A DNA stretch of 64,000 bases from AP-15 sp963712825 (GCA_963712825.1 CAVQJP010000016.1:620001-684000); one strand, 5' to 3'; counted from the first letter of the stretch, positions 8,722 through 17,196 are shown. Notes: generated by a model from the letters alone, not told the origin. Made by a program: numbers and translations.

Positions 8722-9165
8722 TCAAGGCGCGGCGTCAGCGCGGCGGGAGGCGGAGGCGGGGATCTCGATTGCCGGGCAGCGGTTCATCACGACCTTGAGG
8801 CCGGCGGCCTCGGCGCGCGCGGCAGCGGCGTCGTCGCGCACATCGAGCTGCATCCACACGGCCTTGGCGCCGATCGCGATCGCCTCGTCGACGACCGCCC
8901 CCGCTAACTCGCTGCGGCGGAACACGTCGACCATGTCGACCGGCTCCGGGATGTCGGCGAGTGCGGCATGGCATTTCTCGCCGTTAATCGTCTCGCCGGC
9001 GGCGGCGGGGTTGACCGGGATCGCGCGGTAGCCGTGGCGCTGCAGATAGGCCATGACCCGGTGGCTCGGCCGATCCGGCCGCGGGCTGGCGCCGACTACC
9101 GCGATCGTGCGCACGCTGGTCAGGATCTCGCGCAGATAGGCGTCGGAATAATCTTCGTGGTCCAT
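8722..9165 (-). CDS. CoA-binding (YccU-like) Rossmann protein
   Basis: A 147-residue protein of the CoA-binding domain family, a small Rossmann fold related to succinyl-CoA synthetase alpha. Visible motifs are TIAVVGASPRPDRPSHRV near the N terminus, RAIPVNP in the middle, KAVWMQLDV and the C-terminal VVMNRCPAIE. Family members are soluble and bind CoA, but their physiological role is poorly known. The ATG at 9165 gives the usual length. A longer in-frame reading would run into a REP-like repeat upstream and is rejected. Confidence 0.85.
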   Translation of the reverse strand: MDHEDYSDAYLREILTSVRTIAVVGASPRPDRPSHRVMAYLQRHGYRAIPVNPAAAGETINGEKCHAALADIPEPVDMVDVFRRSELAGAVVDEAIAIGAKAVWMQLDVRDDAAAARAEAAGLKVVMNRCPAIEIPASASRRADAAP

Positions 9166-9214
9166 CGCGGCCTCAGTTTCCAACCCGAAATGAAATGAAC
9201 GATCCCCGCACCGT

Positions 9215-9245
9215 ACCGTCGCCCCCGCTTTCGCGGGAATGACGA
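9215..9245. repeat. REP-like hairpin element
   Basis: Contains CCCGC TTTC GCGGG (9224-9237) followed by AATGACG, the core of the dispersed extragenic palindrome seen again near 57,287-57,360 and in weaker form near 15,041. It lies in the 120-base gap between two minus-strand genes. Confidence 0.7.
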
Positions 9246-9285
9246 CCACGCAATTGATCTTCCGTGTTTATTTTCCAGCCCGCGC

Positions 9286-10101
9286 TCAGCGGTCCTGCCA
9301 CACCGGCGCGCGCTTGCCGAGAAAGGCGTCGATGCCTTCCGCGGCGTCTGATGCGAGCATGTTTGTGGTCATCACCTCGGCGGCGTAGCGGTAGGCGGCG
9401 GCGAGGTCGAGCTCGGCCTGGCGGTAGAACGCCTCCTTGCCGATCGCGACGGTGAGCGCGGATTTTGCGGCAATCTGGCGGGCCAGGCTATCGACCGCGG
9501 CGCGCAGCCCGGCCGCCGGCACGACCCGGTTGACGAGCCCGATCTCGCGCGCCCGCGCCGCGTCGATCAATTCGCCGGTCAGCAGCATCTCCATCGCCGC
9601 CTTGCGCCCGACGGCGCGGCTCAGCGCCACCATCGGGGTTGAGCAGAAGAGGCCGATACTGACGCCGGGGGTGGCGAACCGCGCATCCTCGCCGGCAACC
9701 GCCAGATCGCAGGTCGCGACCAGCTGGCAGCCGGCCGCGGTCGCCACTCCGTGAATTTCGGCGATGACCGGCTTTGGCAGGCGCGTGATCGTCAGCATCA
9801 ACTCGCTGCACAAGGCGAAGACCTGCTCGTAGCTGGCGCGGCGCGGGTCGGCGCGGAGCTCGCGCAGATCGTGCCCGGCGCAAAACGCGGGCCCGGCGCC
9901 GGCGATCACCACGACCCGAGTGTGCGGATCTCTGGCCGCGCGGCTGAGTGCGTCGATCAGGGCCTGCATCAGCCCGACCGAGAGCGCGTTGCGCGCCTGC
10001 GGCCGGTTCAGGGTCAGGCGCAGCACGCCGCCTTCGTCGCGCGCTTCCAACAACAGCGGGGGTTCCGCCGCGCTCATCGGCATTGCCGTCATCGCTGCCA
10101 T
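9286..10101 (-). CDS. Enoyl-CoA hydratase/isomerase family protein
   Basis: A 271-residue crotonase-fold enzyme acting on an acyl-CoA. The first oxyanion-hole segment is AGAGPAFCAGHDLREL and the second region is EIHGVATAAGCQLVATCD. The region that holds catalytic glutamates in classical hydratases reads GVSIGLFCSTPMVALSR, which resembles ECHDC3-like members rather than a beta-oxidation hydratase, so the reaction is uncertain. The start is ATG 10101; other in-frame ATGs at 10092, 10083 and 10077 cannot be excluded. It is divergent from the Rieske oxygenase with only about 40 bases between them. Confidence 0.88.
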   Translation of the reverse strand: MAAMTAMPMSAAEPPLLLEARDEGGVLRLTLNRPQARNALSVGLMQALIDALSRAARDPHTRVVVIAGAGPAFCAGHDLRELRADPRRASYEQVFALCSELMLTITRLPKPVIAEIHGVATAAGCQLVATCDLAVAGEDARFATPGVSIGLFCSTPMVALSRAVGRKAAMEMLLTGELIDAARAREIGLVNRVVPAAGLRAAVDSLARQIAAKSALTVAIGKEAFYRQAELDLAAAYRYAAEVMTTNMLASDAAEGIDAFLGKRAPVWQDR

Positions 10102-10142
10102 CGCTCTTGCCTAGCCGATCCGGAAACGCGACTCTCGCGCCG

Positions 10143-11222
10143 GTGGGGTGCGCGCAGCAACAGATATCTTCGGACATCGGGGCGGAGCCGCAGGACAACG
10201 CCGCGCCGTTGCGCGAGGCGTGGTACTACGCCGCCGCAGGACGATCGCTGAAGCACGGCGCGATGCTGGCCAGGATCATGCTCGGCGAGCCGGTGCTGAT
10301 CGGCCGCGACGCCGCCGGGACCGCGTTTGCGCTGCGCGACATCTGCCCGCATCGCGGGATGCCGCTCAACGCCGGCCGCTTTGACGGACGCGAAATCGAA
10401 TGCTGCTATCACGGCTGGCGCTTTGACACGGCCGGCCGGTGCACCGGGATTCCGGCCTTGGTGCCGGGACAGCCCTTTACGCCCGATCGGGTTCGGGTCC
10501 GCCGCTACCCGGTGCGCGAAGTGCAGGGCAACATCTGGGTGTATTTTGGCGACGACCCCGCCGGCGCACCCGGCATCCCCGAAATCGAGGGGTTCGAGGA
10601 CGCCGCGCCGCGGCTCGTCGAAAGCGTGCGCTTTGCGGCGGCGATCGACCATGCCGTCGTCGGGCTGATGGACCCGGCGCACGGCCCCTTTGTGCACAGC
10701 ACCTGGTGGTGGCGGTCGCGTCATTCGATCCACGCCAAGGCCAAGGCCTTTGCCCCCTCGCCGTGGGGCTTCACGATGACCCGGCACCGGCCCTCGGCCA
10801 ATTCGCGCGGCTATCGGCTCATCGGCGGCGTCCCCGAAACCGAGATCGTCTTTCGCCTGCCGGGGGTGCGCATCGAGCAGATCCGCGCCGGCCGCCACGC
10901 CGTGTGCAACCTGACTGCGATCACACCGATCGACGACCGGACGACCGAAATCAACCATTGCATCTACTGGACCGCACCCTGGCTGAGCTTGTCGAAGCCG
11001 CTGTTGCGGCCTTATGTGCGCGCCTTTCTGCAGCAGGACCGGGCGATCATGGAGCGCCAGCAGCAGGGGCTGCGCTGGGACCCGCCGCTGATGCTGATCG
11101 ACGACGCCGACACCCAGGCGAAATGGTATTACCGTCTGAAGCGCGAATATCGCCGCGCCCGCGCCGAAAACCGCCCGTTCGCCAACCCGATCAAGCCGCG
11201 CACCCTCGAATGGCGGAGCTGA
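10143..11222 (+). CDS. Rieske non-heme iron oxygenase, alpha-type subunit
   Basis: An aromatic-ring-hydroxylating or demethylating oxygenase. The Rieske cluster ligands are CPH...CYHGW (Cys-X-His, 16 residues, Cys-X2-His). The mononuclear iron site is visible in DHAVVGLMDPAHGPFVH, giving two His and an upstream Asp. Its monomeric length of about 359 residues fits vanillate demethylase or pheophorbide-a-like oxygenases. No reductase gene is adjacent. The frame has no ATG near the conserved N terminus; I use GTG 10143, but TTG near 10,208 would also keep the conserved REAWYYAA start. The open frame runs further upstream without conserved sequence. Confidence 0.88.
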   Translation: MGCAQQQISSDIGAEPQDNAAPLREAWYYAAAGRSLKHGAMLARIMLGEPVLIGRDAAGTAFALRDICPHRGMPLNAGRFDGREIECCYHGWRFDTAGRCTGIPALVPGQPFTPDRVRVRRYPVREVQGNIWVYFGDDPAGAPGIPEIEGFEDAAPRLVESVRFAAAIDHAVVGLMDPAHGPFVHSTWWWRSRHSIHAKAKAFAPSPWGFTMTRHRPSANSRGYRLIGGVPETEIVFRLPGVRIEQIRAGRHAVCNLTAITPIDDRTTEINHCIYWTAPWLSLSKPLLRPYVRAFLQQDRAIMERQQQGLRWDPPLMLIDDADTQAKWYYRLKREYRRARAENRPFANPIKPRTLEWRS

Positions 11223-11245
11223 ACGACGGGCCGCTCGATCGCAAG

Positions 11246-11269
11246 GAAAACGGCGCCCGAGGGCGCCGT
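11246..11269 (-). terminator. Rho-independent terminator of the PEP-CTERM gene
   Basis: A perfect 8-base stem (11250-11257 with 11262-11269) with a 4-base loop. Read on the minus strand it is followed by TTTTCC. It lies 20 bases past the stop of the PEP-CTERM gene and just past the convergent Rieske gene, so it may serve both directions. Confidence 0.75.
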
Positions 11270-11289
11270 CGCAATCGACAGCGAGGCTT

Positions 11290-12126
11290 TTACACTTCCT
11301 GGCGCCAGCGCCGGAACAGACCCCACCCGAGGAGGGCCGTGCCGAGCAATGCAAAGGTGCCGGGCTCCGGGGCCGCGGGCGGCGGGTCGTTGTTGTTGAA
11401 GGTGATTGCGAGATCGTTGATCGCAATCGTCGCCGGCCAGTCCTGAAAGTCGAGGGTTGTGGTGTTCGCGGGGAGCGTCCACACGCCGCTCGCCCCGAGG
11501 AGCTGCGGCGCCGGCTCGGCGGAATACCAGCCGCTGTTCGGAGAATGCGTATAGGACGACGCGTCGATCCCGTGACTGTTGCCCGAGCTGCCCGGCACCA
11601 GCGCGTCCCATTGGGCAACCTGCGAGCCATTGGCCAGCAGGGTCAGGTCGGGCAGGTTCGGGTTGTTATGCCCGCCACAATTGCTGCCCGAGAGTGAAGT
11701 GCAGCTTGCGTCGGGGAAGATTTCCAGATCAAAGCTGACGCTTGCGACAGTCAACCCGCTGAACGACATCAGGATGTCGTTGGATGCCGGATTGCCGCCG
11801 CTGTTGTTCATGATAAAGGTGCCGTTGCCGGCGGGATCGAGATTGGCCAGAGTATAGGAGTTCACCGTAAAGCGGTTCACCGGTCCGGTGACGTGACCGT
11901 CTGCATTGTAGTCGTTGGAGCCGATGGCGCCGGTGACGATCACCGACCCGTTCGACCCGAGCTTCGTGTTCATATAGCTTTGAATTTGCGCATCCGTGGC
12001 ATTGTTGGCGAGCGAGCCATAGCCGAAGGTCACCGAGGCGGCGTCTGCCGGGGCCGGGTGCGTCACCGCCGCGGCCGCGATGATGCCCGCAACGGCGGCG
12101 AGAAGGCGAAAGTCGCTTCTTGTCAT
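11290..12126 (-). CDS. PEP-CTERM sorting domain protein
   Basis: A 278-residue exported protein. It has an N-terminal signal peptide (about residues 1-29, AVAGIIAAAAVTHPAPADA) and a C-terminal sorting tail: PEPGTFALLG, a hydrophobic helix and a final RRWRQ. Exosortase systems (EpsH/XrtA) cut such tails and move the protein to the surface or exopolysaccharide. The middle is rich in Asn, Gly, Ser and Thr with beta-type repeats, and two cysteines in CTSLSGSNCGGH may form a disulphide. The exosortase is not in this window. Transcription ends at the hairpin at 11,250. Confidence 0.9.
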   Translation of the reverse strand: MTRSDFRLLAAVAGIIAAAAVTHPAPADAASVTFGYGSLANNATDAQIQSYMNTKLGSNGSVIVTGAIGSNDYNADGHVTGPVNRFTVNSYTLANLDPAGNGTFIMNNSGGNPASNDILMSFSGLTVASVSFDLEIFPDASCTSLSGSNCGGHNNPNLPDLTLLANGSQVAQWDALVPGSSGNSHGIDASSYTHSPNSGWYSAEPAPQLLGASGVWTLPANTTTLDFQDWPATIAINDLAITFNNNDPPPAAPEPGTFALLGTALLGWGLFRRWRQEV

Positions 12127-12728
12127 TGGTCATAATTCCCTTATGGGTTGGTGTCATGACAAGAAGCACATCCTATGCCACGTGTTGTTCGGCAGGTGGT
12201 TAGCCTGGACCTTGGGTTAACAGGTGACGGCCGGTGTAAGCAAAGCCTACGGTTAATCGCCGCCTTCACCTTCGCCCTGGCGATCGCACTGGATTGACAA
12301 CCAATTGATATTCATAGAATTTTTATTCTATCATCGCAATCGTTCTGCTGTCAAAAGCGGCGACGTGCCGCGCAGTCTTCGATGTTGAAGTGACGGATCG
12401 CGGAACCGCTCCAGCCGAACGGCGGTCTCACCAATCGGAACCTTCCGCAGATGGCGGCGCGGCACGACGCCCGGGCAGTACGTCGGCATCGGCGGCCGGG
12501 CTGGGCGAGCCTGCACCAGCGGCTGCAATTTGGTCTGTCTGGCTTCCAACCGCATTCCGCCCCTCGTCTTCGCCGCGTCGGTCTGCGATGATCGGCGCAT
12601 CCTGGCCGCGGGCCGGGCGGCGCACGACCGGTGCCGAGCGTCGCGCCCGATTCTTGCCCAATCTGCGGTGGTGCGGTCGTTGCCAGAAGGCGAGCGCGCC
12701 GCGTCGTTCAACCGAGGAGACTCCGCCG
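12127..12728. other. Intergenic region with a perfect palindrome
   Basis: About 600 bases with no convincing gene. It must hold the promoter of the PEP-CTERM gene (minus) and of the amidase pair (plus). A perfect inverted repeat, ATAGAAT TTTT ATTCTAT, occupies 12314-12331 in a locally AT-rich stretch and could be an operator or a small terminator. Both strands carry open frames from about 12,390, but none has family-like sequence. Confidence 0.5.
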
Positions 12729-12926
12729 ATGCCCTCTGAAATCCCGGACGAGGCTCTCGACTTTCTGCTGGCCCGTGCCGGGCTCAATCTCAGCGCTGCG
12801 CAAAAGGCCGAGCTGAAGACGGTCTATGCCGGCATCGCGGCGATGGCGGCGCGGGTGCGCCAGCCGCGCGGGCGGATGGCCGAGCCGGCGCTGACCTACG
12901 GGTTTGCCGAGGAGGATCTGCAATGA
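12729..12926 (+). CDS. AtzG-like small amidase subunit (DUF4089)
   Basis: A 65-residue protein with the DUF4089/AtzG layout: a helix containing EALDFLLARAGLNLS, a second helix AELKTVYAGIAAMAARV, and a C-terminal proline-containing tail. AtzG-type subunits are GatC-like and wrap around a partner amidase, stabilising it. The ATG has CGAGGAGA upstream. The stop overlaps the amidase start by four bases (ATGA), which supports a stoichiometric complex. Confidence 0.75.
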   Translation: MPSEIPDEALDFLLARAGLNLSAAQKAELKTVYAGIAAMAARVRQPRGRMAEPALTYGFAEEDLQ

Positions 12927-14332
12927 GCGAGGCGATCCCGACCATTGCCGAGGCCGCCCGGCTGATCGCGGCCAAGCGCCTGTCGCCGCTCGAGTTGACG
13001 CACGCCTGCCTCGATCGGGTGCACGCGCTCGACAACCGGCTCCACGCTTTTATCCGGCTGACCGAGGAGCGCGCGATCGACGAAGCGCGCGCCGCCGAGC
13101 AGGCGATCATGGCCGGCGCGCCGAAAGGCCCGTTGCACGGCATCCCGATCGGCCTCAAGGACATCGTCGACACCAAGGGCATCCCGACGACCTGCCAGTC
13201 GAAGCTCCTCGCCGACAATGTGCCCGACGCCGACGCCGCCTGCGCCGAACGGCTCGCCGCCGCCGGCACCGTGCTGGTCGGCAAGACGACGACCCACGAA
13301 TTCGCCGATGGCGGCCCGTCGTTTGACGTGCCGTGGCCGCCGGCGCGCAACCCGTGGGACACCGATCACTTCACCGCCGGCAGCAGCAGCGGAACCGGTG
13401 CGGGGGTCGCCGCCGGGCTGATCCTCGGCGGCATCGGCACCGACACCGGCGGCTCGATCCGCGGCCCGGCGGCTTTGTGCGGCATCGCCGGGATCAAGCC
13501 GACCTACGGCCTCGTCAGCCGCGCCGGGGTCGCGCCCGCGGCGTATTCGCTCGACCATATCGGGCCGATGGCGTGGACCGCCGAGGATTGCGCCTTGATG
13601 CTGCAGGCGCTCGCCGGCCACGACCCGCGCGACCCGGCCAGCGCCGCCCGCCCGATCCCCGACTACGGCGCGCTCCTTGGCAGCGGCGTCAAAGGGCTCA
13701 CGATCGGCGTGATCCACCATTTCCACGAGACCGACTACCAGGTCAGCGCCGGGACCCGGCGCGGCATCGACGACGCGATCGCCACCTTCCGCGGTCTTGG
13801 CGCCGAAATCCGCGAGGTGCAGTTGTCGCCGTTGCAGGATTGGATGGCGTGCGGCTCGCTGATCTCGATTGTCGAGCGCGCTGCCGCCTACGAGGAATGG
13901 GCGCGCACCAGGCTCGGCGATTTTGGCGAGCGGGTGCGCAGCCGGCTGATGCTCGGCGCCTTCGTCTCCGGCGTCGACTATCTCCAGGCGGTGCGGCGGC
14001 GGCGCGAGCTGCGCGCCGAATTGCAGCGGGCGATGCGGGGGCTCGATGTCGTGCTGACCGCATCGCAGCCGTCGGAGGCGCCCAAGATCGACGCGCTGCC
14101 GAAATGGGACGTGTTCCAGCTCCCGAGCTTTACGATGCCGTTCAACGTCGCCGGCTATCCGGCGATCTCGGTCTGCTCGGGGTTTGGCGAGGGCGGGCTG
14201 CCGGTCGCTCTCCAGATCGTCGGCAAGCCGTTTCAGGAGGCGACCGTGTTCCGGGTCGCCGATGCCTTTGAAAAGGCGACCGGCTTCCGCGCCAAACGCC
14301 CGGCGCTGGTCTCCGCCGCGGCCGTCGCCTGA
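12923..14332 (+). CDS. Amidase signature enzyme (AtzE/GatA-like)
   Basis: Hydrolyses an amide or carbamoyl bond; 469 residues, the normal family length. The Ser-cisSer-Lys triad is visible: Lys79 in GIPIGLKDIVD, the cis-Ser in TAGSSSGTGAG near 154-156, and the nucleophile Ser178 in GTDTGGSIRGP. Pairing with an AtzG-like subunit points to the AtzE branch (1-carboxybiuret hydrolase and relatives) rather than the tRNA amidotransferase; no gatB is nearby. The substrate is not known. It ends convergently, 30 bases from the next gene. Confidence 0.9.
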   Translation: MSEAIPTIAEAARLIAAKRLSPLELTHACLDRVHALDNRLHAFIRLTEERAIDEARAAEQAIMAGAPKGPLHGIPIGLKDIVDTKGIPTTCQSKLLADNVPDADAACAERLAAAGTVLVGKTTTHEFADGGPSFDVPWPPARNPWDTDHFTAGSSSGTGAGVAAGLILGGIGTDTGGSIRGPAALCGIAGIKPTYGLVSRAGVAPAAYSLDHIGPMAWTAEDCALMLQALAGHDPRDPASAARPIPDYGALLGSGVKGLTIGVIHHFHETDYQVSAGTRRGIDDAIATFRGLGAEIREVQLSPLQDWMACGSLISIVERAAAYEEWARTRLGDFGERVRSRLMLGAFVSGVDYLQAVRRRRELRAELQRAMRGLDVVLTASQPSEAPKIDALPKWDVFQLPSFTMPFNVAGYPAISVCSGFGEGGLPVALQIVGKPFQEATVFRVADAFEKATGFRAKRPALVSAAAVA

Positions 14333-14362
14333 ACAGCGCGGCCCGCAACCCCGGCAGGGGCG

Positions 14363-14863
14363 TCAGCGCGGATCTGACGGGCCGGGCCGCGGCCGAAACG
14401 CGACAAACGGCAGCTGGGCGGCAAGACGGCGGCGGTGTTCCGTGGAGCCGTCGTAGCGCCAGCCGAGCAGCCGGCTCAACACCAGCCGGATGATCGGCGC
14501 CACCAGCCGGTTGCGGCGCTCGTAGCCGCCCAGCACGCGGATCGCCTCCTCTTCGCCGAGGATGCGGCAGGAAGCGGGGAAACGGCGCGAGCCGATGACC
14601 ACTTCCGGGCTCGCCGGCGTCGCCTCGAGGTTGCGCAGCCAGTCGGCGTCATGGCCAAAGGCGCTGATCACGATTGCCTCGGGACCCTCCGGCCGATACT
14701 CGGCAATCTCCAGCACAGTGCAGCGCCGCCGGCCGCTGCGCCGCCCGACATGGATCAGCAGCAGGAACCGATGTCCGAGCAGCCACCCCAGCCGCCAGCG
14801 GTAGAAATACGCCGGCAACCGGAACAGACGGCGCATCGTCCCGCTCAACCGGCTCGCCGCCAT
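14363..14863 (-). CDS. Deazaflavin-dependent nitroreductase-family protein (DUF385)
   Basis: A 166-residue protein of the family that includes the F420-dependent nitroreductase Ddn. Recognisable parts are the N-terminal hydrophobic LGHRFLLLIHVGRRSGRRR (substrate/cofactor entry), the strand EAIVISAFGHDADWLRNL and the pocket segment VVIGSRRFPASCRIL. Many proteobacterial members probably bind a flavin rather than F420. Two Arg-rich segments suggest contact with membrane or a phosphorylated cofactor. The gene is convergent with the amidase. Confidence 0.85.
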   Translation of the reverse strand: MAASRLSGTMRRLFRLPAYFYRWRLGWLLGHRFLLLIHVGRRSGRRRCTVLEIAEYRPEGPEAIVISAFGHDADWLRNLEATPASPEVVIGSRRFPASCRILGEEEAIRVLGGYERRNRLVAPIIRLVLSRLLGWRYDGSTEHRRRLAAQLPFVAFRPRPGPSDPR

Positions 14864-15245
14864 CGCCTCTGGATCGTCGTCACCGCATTCGCCCGCAGGG
14901 TCGCCGTATCGGGAACGAGCTTAGGGCGGAACCCAAACCGACGCGTCCTGCGCGTTCTCTTTCGTCGTCTCCATAAAGTGGGGTCCCCAGCCTGCTCCGG
15001 GCCCGAGCAGGGGTTGGACGCCAGGCGCAGGTTGCTCCGAATACCCGCTTGCGCGGATATGACGCCGCGGTGGGCGCGTCGCGGAGGAGAGATTGCCATA
15101 GTGGACGCCAAACTGCTCCAGCTATTTTACAAATGTGAGCCTGCTCTCCGGGAGGCGGTCTTGTTTAATTTCAATAAATCGTTTGGAAAAGCACAAAACC
15201 ATCCCCATTTTGATTTTATGGCGGCTTGATCGGATAGGAGACGGG
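14864..15245. other. Intergenic stretch with REP-like remnants
   Basis: No secure gene in about 380 bases. It holds a 7-base stem CCTGCTC/GAGCAGG at 14991-15011 and a degenerate REP-like core (ACCCGCTTGCGCGGATATGACG) near 15,043-15,064. A 42-codon frame starts at GTG 15101 behind GGAGGAG and ends at 15229, but has no family resemblance. The last 100 bases are AT-rich and may carry a promoter for the small genes that follow. Confidence 0.4.
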
Positions 15246-15446
15246 ATGCGCATTTCCTTGGCCGAAAGTCACGCGAAAGGCTTCAACAGATGGTGCGCCG
15301 CCCACGATACGGGCCGCAAGGATGACGGCCGCATCGGCGCCAGCGGGCCGGTCGCGATGGCGGACCCGGAGATCGAACCGGCGGTGATCGCACCGCCCGA
15401 ACAGCCGCATCGCCCGTGGCTCGTTCCCGGTGCGGGCACGCTCTGA
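15246..15446 (+). CDS. Hypothetical small protein
   Basis: A possible 66-residue protein beginning MRISLAESHAKGFNRW. The ATG has AGGAG six bases upstream. The C-terminal half is rich in Pro, Glu and Ala. I recognise no domain. Support is the ribosome-binding site and its position ahead of two other small genes; it could be spurious. Confidence 0.35.
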   Translation: MRISLAESHAKGFNRWCAAHDTGRKDDGRIGASGPVAMADPEIEPAVIAPPEQPHRPWLVPGAGTL

Positions 15447-15507
15447 AATCTCGCGCGAGGGCACATTCGGTAAAGCGCTCGGCGATTCAACGACAGGAAA
15501 TGAGGTC

Positions 15508-15756
15508 ATGCCCAACGGGCTATACGACGGGCCGTTCTATCTGATCGTCACCGACGGGGACAACGAGACGTTTTCCGTCGAGGGGCCGATGACCGACGAC
15601 AGGCAGTGGAACCACGCTGTCGTCGCGGCGCAGAAAACCGGGCGGCGCGTCAGATGCTCGACGGCAAACGGGCCCTCCGCCGAGGCTGCGGCGCGGGACT
15701 GGCTCCAACGCTATTCCCAGACGCGGGTGCCGGCCGGCGAGATCGTCCATATTTAG
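15508..15756 (+). CDS. Hypothetical small protein
   Basis: An 82-residue acidic protein. It begins MPNGLYDGPFYLIVTDGDN and continues with a beta-rich pattern (FYLIVTD, FSVEGPM, RRVRC) and a helix AEAAARDWLQRYS. AGGAAATGAGG precedes the ATG. It has no signal peptide or membrane span and resembles short single-domain proteins of unknown function. The next small gene starts 15 bases later, so the two are probably co-transcribed. Confidence 0.5.
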   Translation: MPNGLYDGPFYLIVTDGDNETFSVEGPMTDDRQWNHAVVAAQKTGRRVRCSTANGPSAEAAARDWLQRYSQTRVPAGEIVHI

Positions 15757-15770
15757 AGGAGGCGGCCACA

Positions 15771-16043
15771 ATGCATTCTCAATCCCCGTCGGGCGAAGCA
15801 AGCCGTCGGCGCGCGGAGGAGAGGTTCAAGCCGCCAAAAAAGGGGGGCTCAAAGACCCCGCAGACCGAGGATGCCTCGCGGCAAGCCGAGGCTGAAAAAA
15901 CGGCGCGTCTGCGCGTTCTGAGGCTGGCCAAGGAAGCCGCCGACAAAGAGACCGCCAGCCGCGCCGCGGCAGCAGCGGCGGCCCGCAAAGCCGAGCCGCG
16001 CCGGCGCGCGGCTCCTCAGGTCCCAAACCCCGCGAAATCCTGA
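15771..16043 (+). CDS. Small basic Ala/Lys-rich coiled-coil protein
   Basis: A 90-residue protein. A disordered N terminus (KPPKKGGSKTPQ) is followed by a long helix, ARLRVLRLAKEAADKETAS, with heptad character, then an Ala/Arg-rich basic tail. AGAGGAGGCGG lies just before the ATG, one of the best ribosome sites in the region. Similar short hypothetical proteins with a RALRLAKEAADREA-like helix are common in Alphaproteobacteria. No function is known to me. Confidence 0.55.
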   Translation: MHSQSPSGEASRRRAEERFKPPKKGGSKTPQTEDASRQAEAEKTARLRVLRLAKEAADKETASRAAAAAAARKAEPRRRAAPQVPNPAKS

Positions 16044-16459
16044 GCTCGCAACGGAATAGGCTCGCGAGGATTTGAGCGTTGGGCCGCTAGGGAGACGCAA
16101 CCTGCTTCTTCCCGGCCTGGGATGACCGCCGCCGCGTTGGGGGGAAGATGCCGACGACCCCGCCTGTGTTTGGGTAGGCTTTCGGAAACCTTTTGTCTTT
16201 GCTCTCGTCTGCCAGGCGGTCGGCGCCGAGCCGGCCCGCGCGGATCGCTGTCAACAGCACCGGGTTGCCGTTCAGCTCGATCATGGCGATCGCGGCGGAG
16301 ACGTCGCGCGGCGCGCTTCCGCGTCGTCCCCCGCCCGCCTCGCGGCGACGGCCGAAAGATTGGGACGCGCGGTCCGGTTCTGGGATTCCTGGCTCATCCC
16401 GCCGCCGGACGCCGGCGCTAGCCTGCCGCGGTTATCGCCTGCGGGAGATTGGCACGACA
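16044..16459. other. Intergenic stretch, possible minus-strand small ORF
   Basis: About 415 bases with no secure gene. On the minus strand, ATG 16284 to 16087 encodes 65 residues starting MIELNGNPVLLTAIRAGRLG and containing SKDKRFPKAYPNTGG, which reads like a natural protein. No ribosome-binding site or family match supports it. The plus strand is open through most of the stretch but without meaningful sequence. Confidence 0.3.
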
Positions 16460-16798
16460 ATGACCCGGCATTGTTCAAACGCAGCGCTGGCGGCGGTTGC
16501 CGCAGTCGCTCTGATCGTCGCCCCGGCCGCAGACGCGCTCGCCGCGACACCGCTCGAACGGGCAGAGCTGGCGGGCCTCAGCCCGCAGATGCGGGCCGAG
16601 GTCCAGGCCCGAGCCGTCGGCGGCAACACGGTCACCGAAGTTCTGCAGGTGATGTTGCTGAACAGCATCAAGATAAAGCATGAGGCGAGCCAAATTGTCG
16701 CCCTCGATTGGACAAAAGGGGTAGCGGTCGTCCAGCTCCCGGGCGGTGGCATGGCGGTCGTCCGCTTTGATCCGAGATCTCTCCAGATCACAAGCTGA
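16460..16798 (+). CDS. Small secreted protein
   Basis: A 112-residue protein with a clear signal peptide (AALAAVAAVALIVAPAADALAA, cleavage near residue 30). The mature domain is about 80 residues: a helix PLERAELAGLSPQMRAEVQARA, a segment TVTEVLQVMLLNSIKIKHEASQIV, and paired strands ending in VVRFDPRSLQI. GGGAG precedes the ATG. It is probably periplasmic. I do not recognise the family. Confidence 0.6.
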   Translation: MTRHCSNAALAAVAAVALIVAPAADALAATPLERAELAGLSPQMRAEVQARAVGGNTVTEVLQVMLLNSIKIKHEASQIVALDWTKGVAVVQLPGGGMAVVRFDPRSLQITS

Positions 16799-16874
16799 TC
16801 GATCCGCTGGTCGGCTCGGAGACGCGAAGCGGCCGGTCCGGTCCCGTCCGCCGGCGATCCTGCAGGAGATCCGC

Positions 16875-17060
16875 ATGACCGATCTGCTCGTTATCGAATT
16901 CGCGAGCGGGAAGAAGGCCGAAGGCGTGCGCGAGACCCTGCTCGCGATGCAGCGGGAGTATCAGGTCGATCCGGGAGGATGCCCGCCGGCGTGCCTTGCT
17001 GACTCGTGTACCGGCGGTCCCGGGGCGTCGGCCGTTGACAGCCGCGAGCGCGCAGCTTAG
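16875..17060 (+). pseudogene. Truncated DUF1269 membrane protein gene
   Basis: The first 33 residues, MTDLLVIEFASGKKAEGVRE and so on through LLAMQREYQVD, match the N-terminal ferredoxin-like segment of DUF1269 proteins, which normally run about 160-180 residues with a glycine-rich membrane part. After YQVD the frame changes to low-complexity sequence and stops at 17060. In the +1 frame a short EDA follows, matching the usual next residues, but the rest is not DUF1269-like. This is most likely a decayed gene, broken by a frameshift plus deletion. Confidence 0.6.
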
Positions 17061-17196
17061 AATTGGCCAGCGGTGCGATGCGGCTCGCAAAAATCGGTCC
17101 AGTCCGCTGGAAACCGATCAGCCTTGGGGAGGAGACCGATCACCGGATCTGGTGTGTGAGCGGTGATTGCCTCCTCGCGGAAGGGGAGGCCCTGAC

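Noticed and set aside
12331..12711. A 126-codon minus-strand frame upstream of the amidase pair
   Set aside because: Arg-rich composition, no ribosome site and no family pattern.
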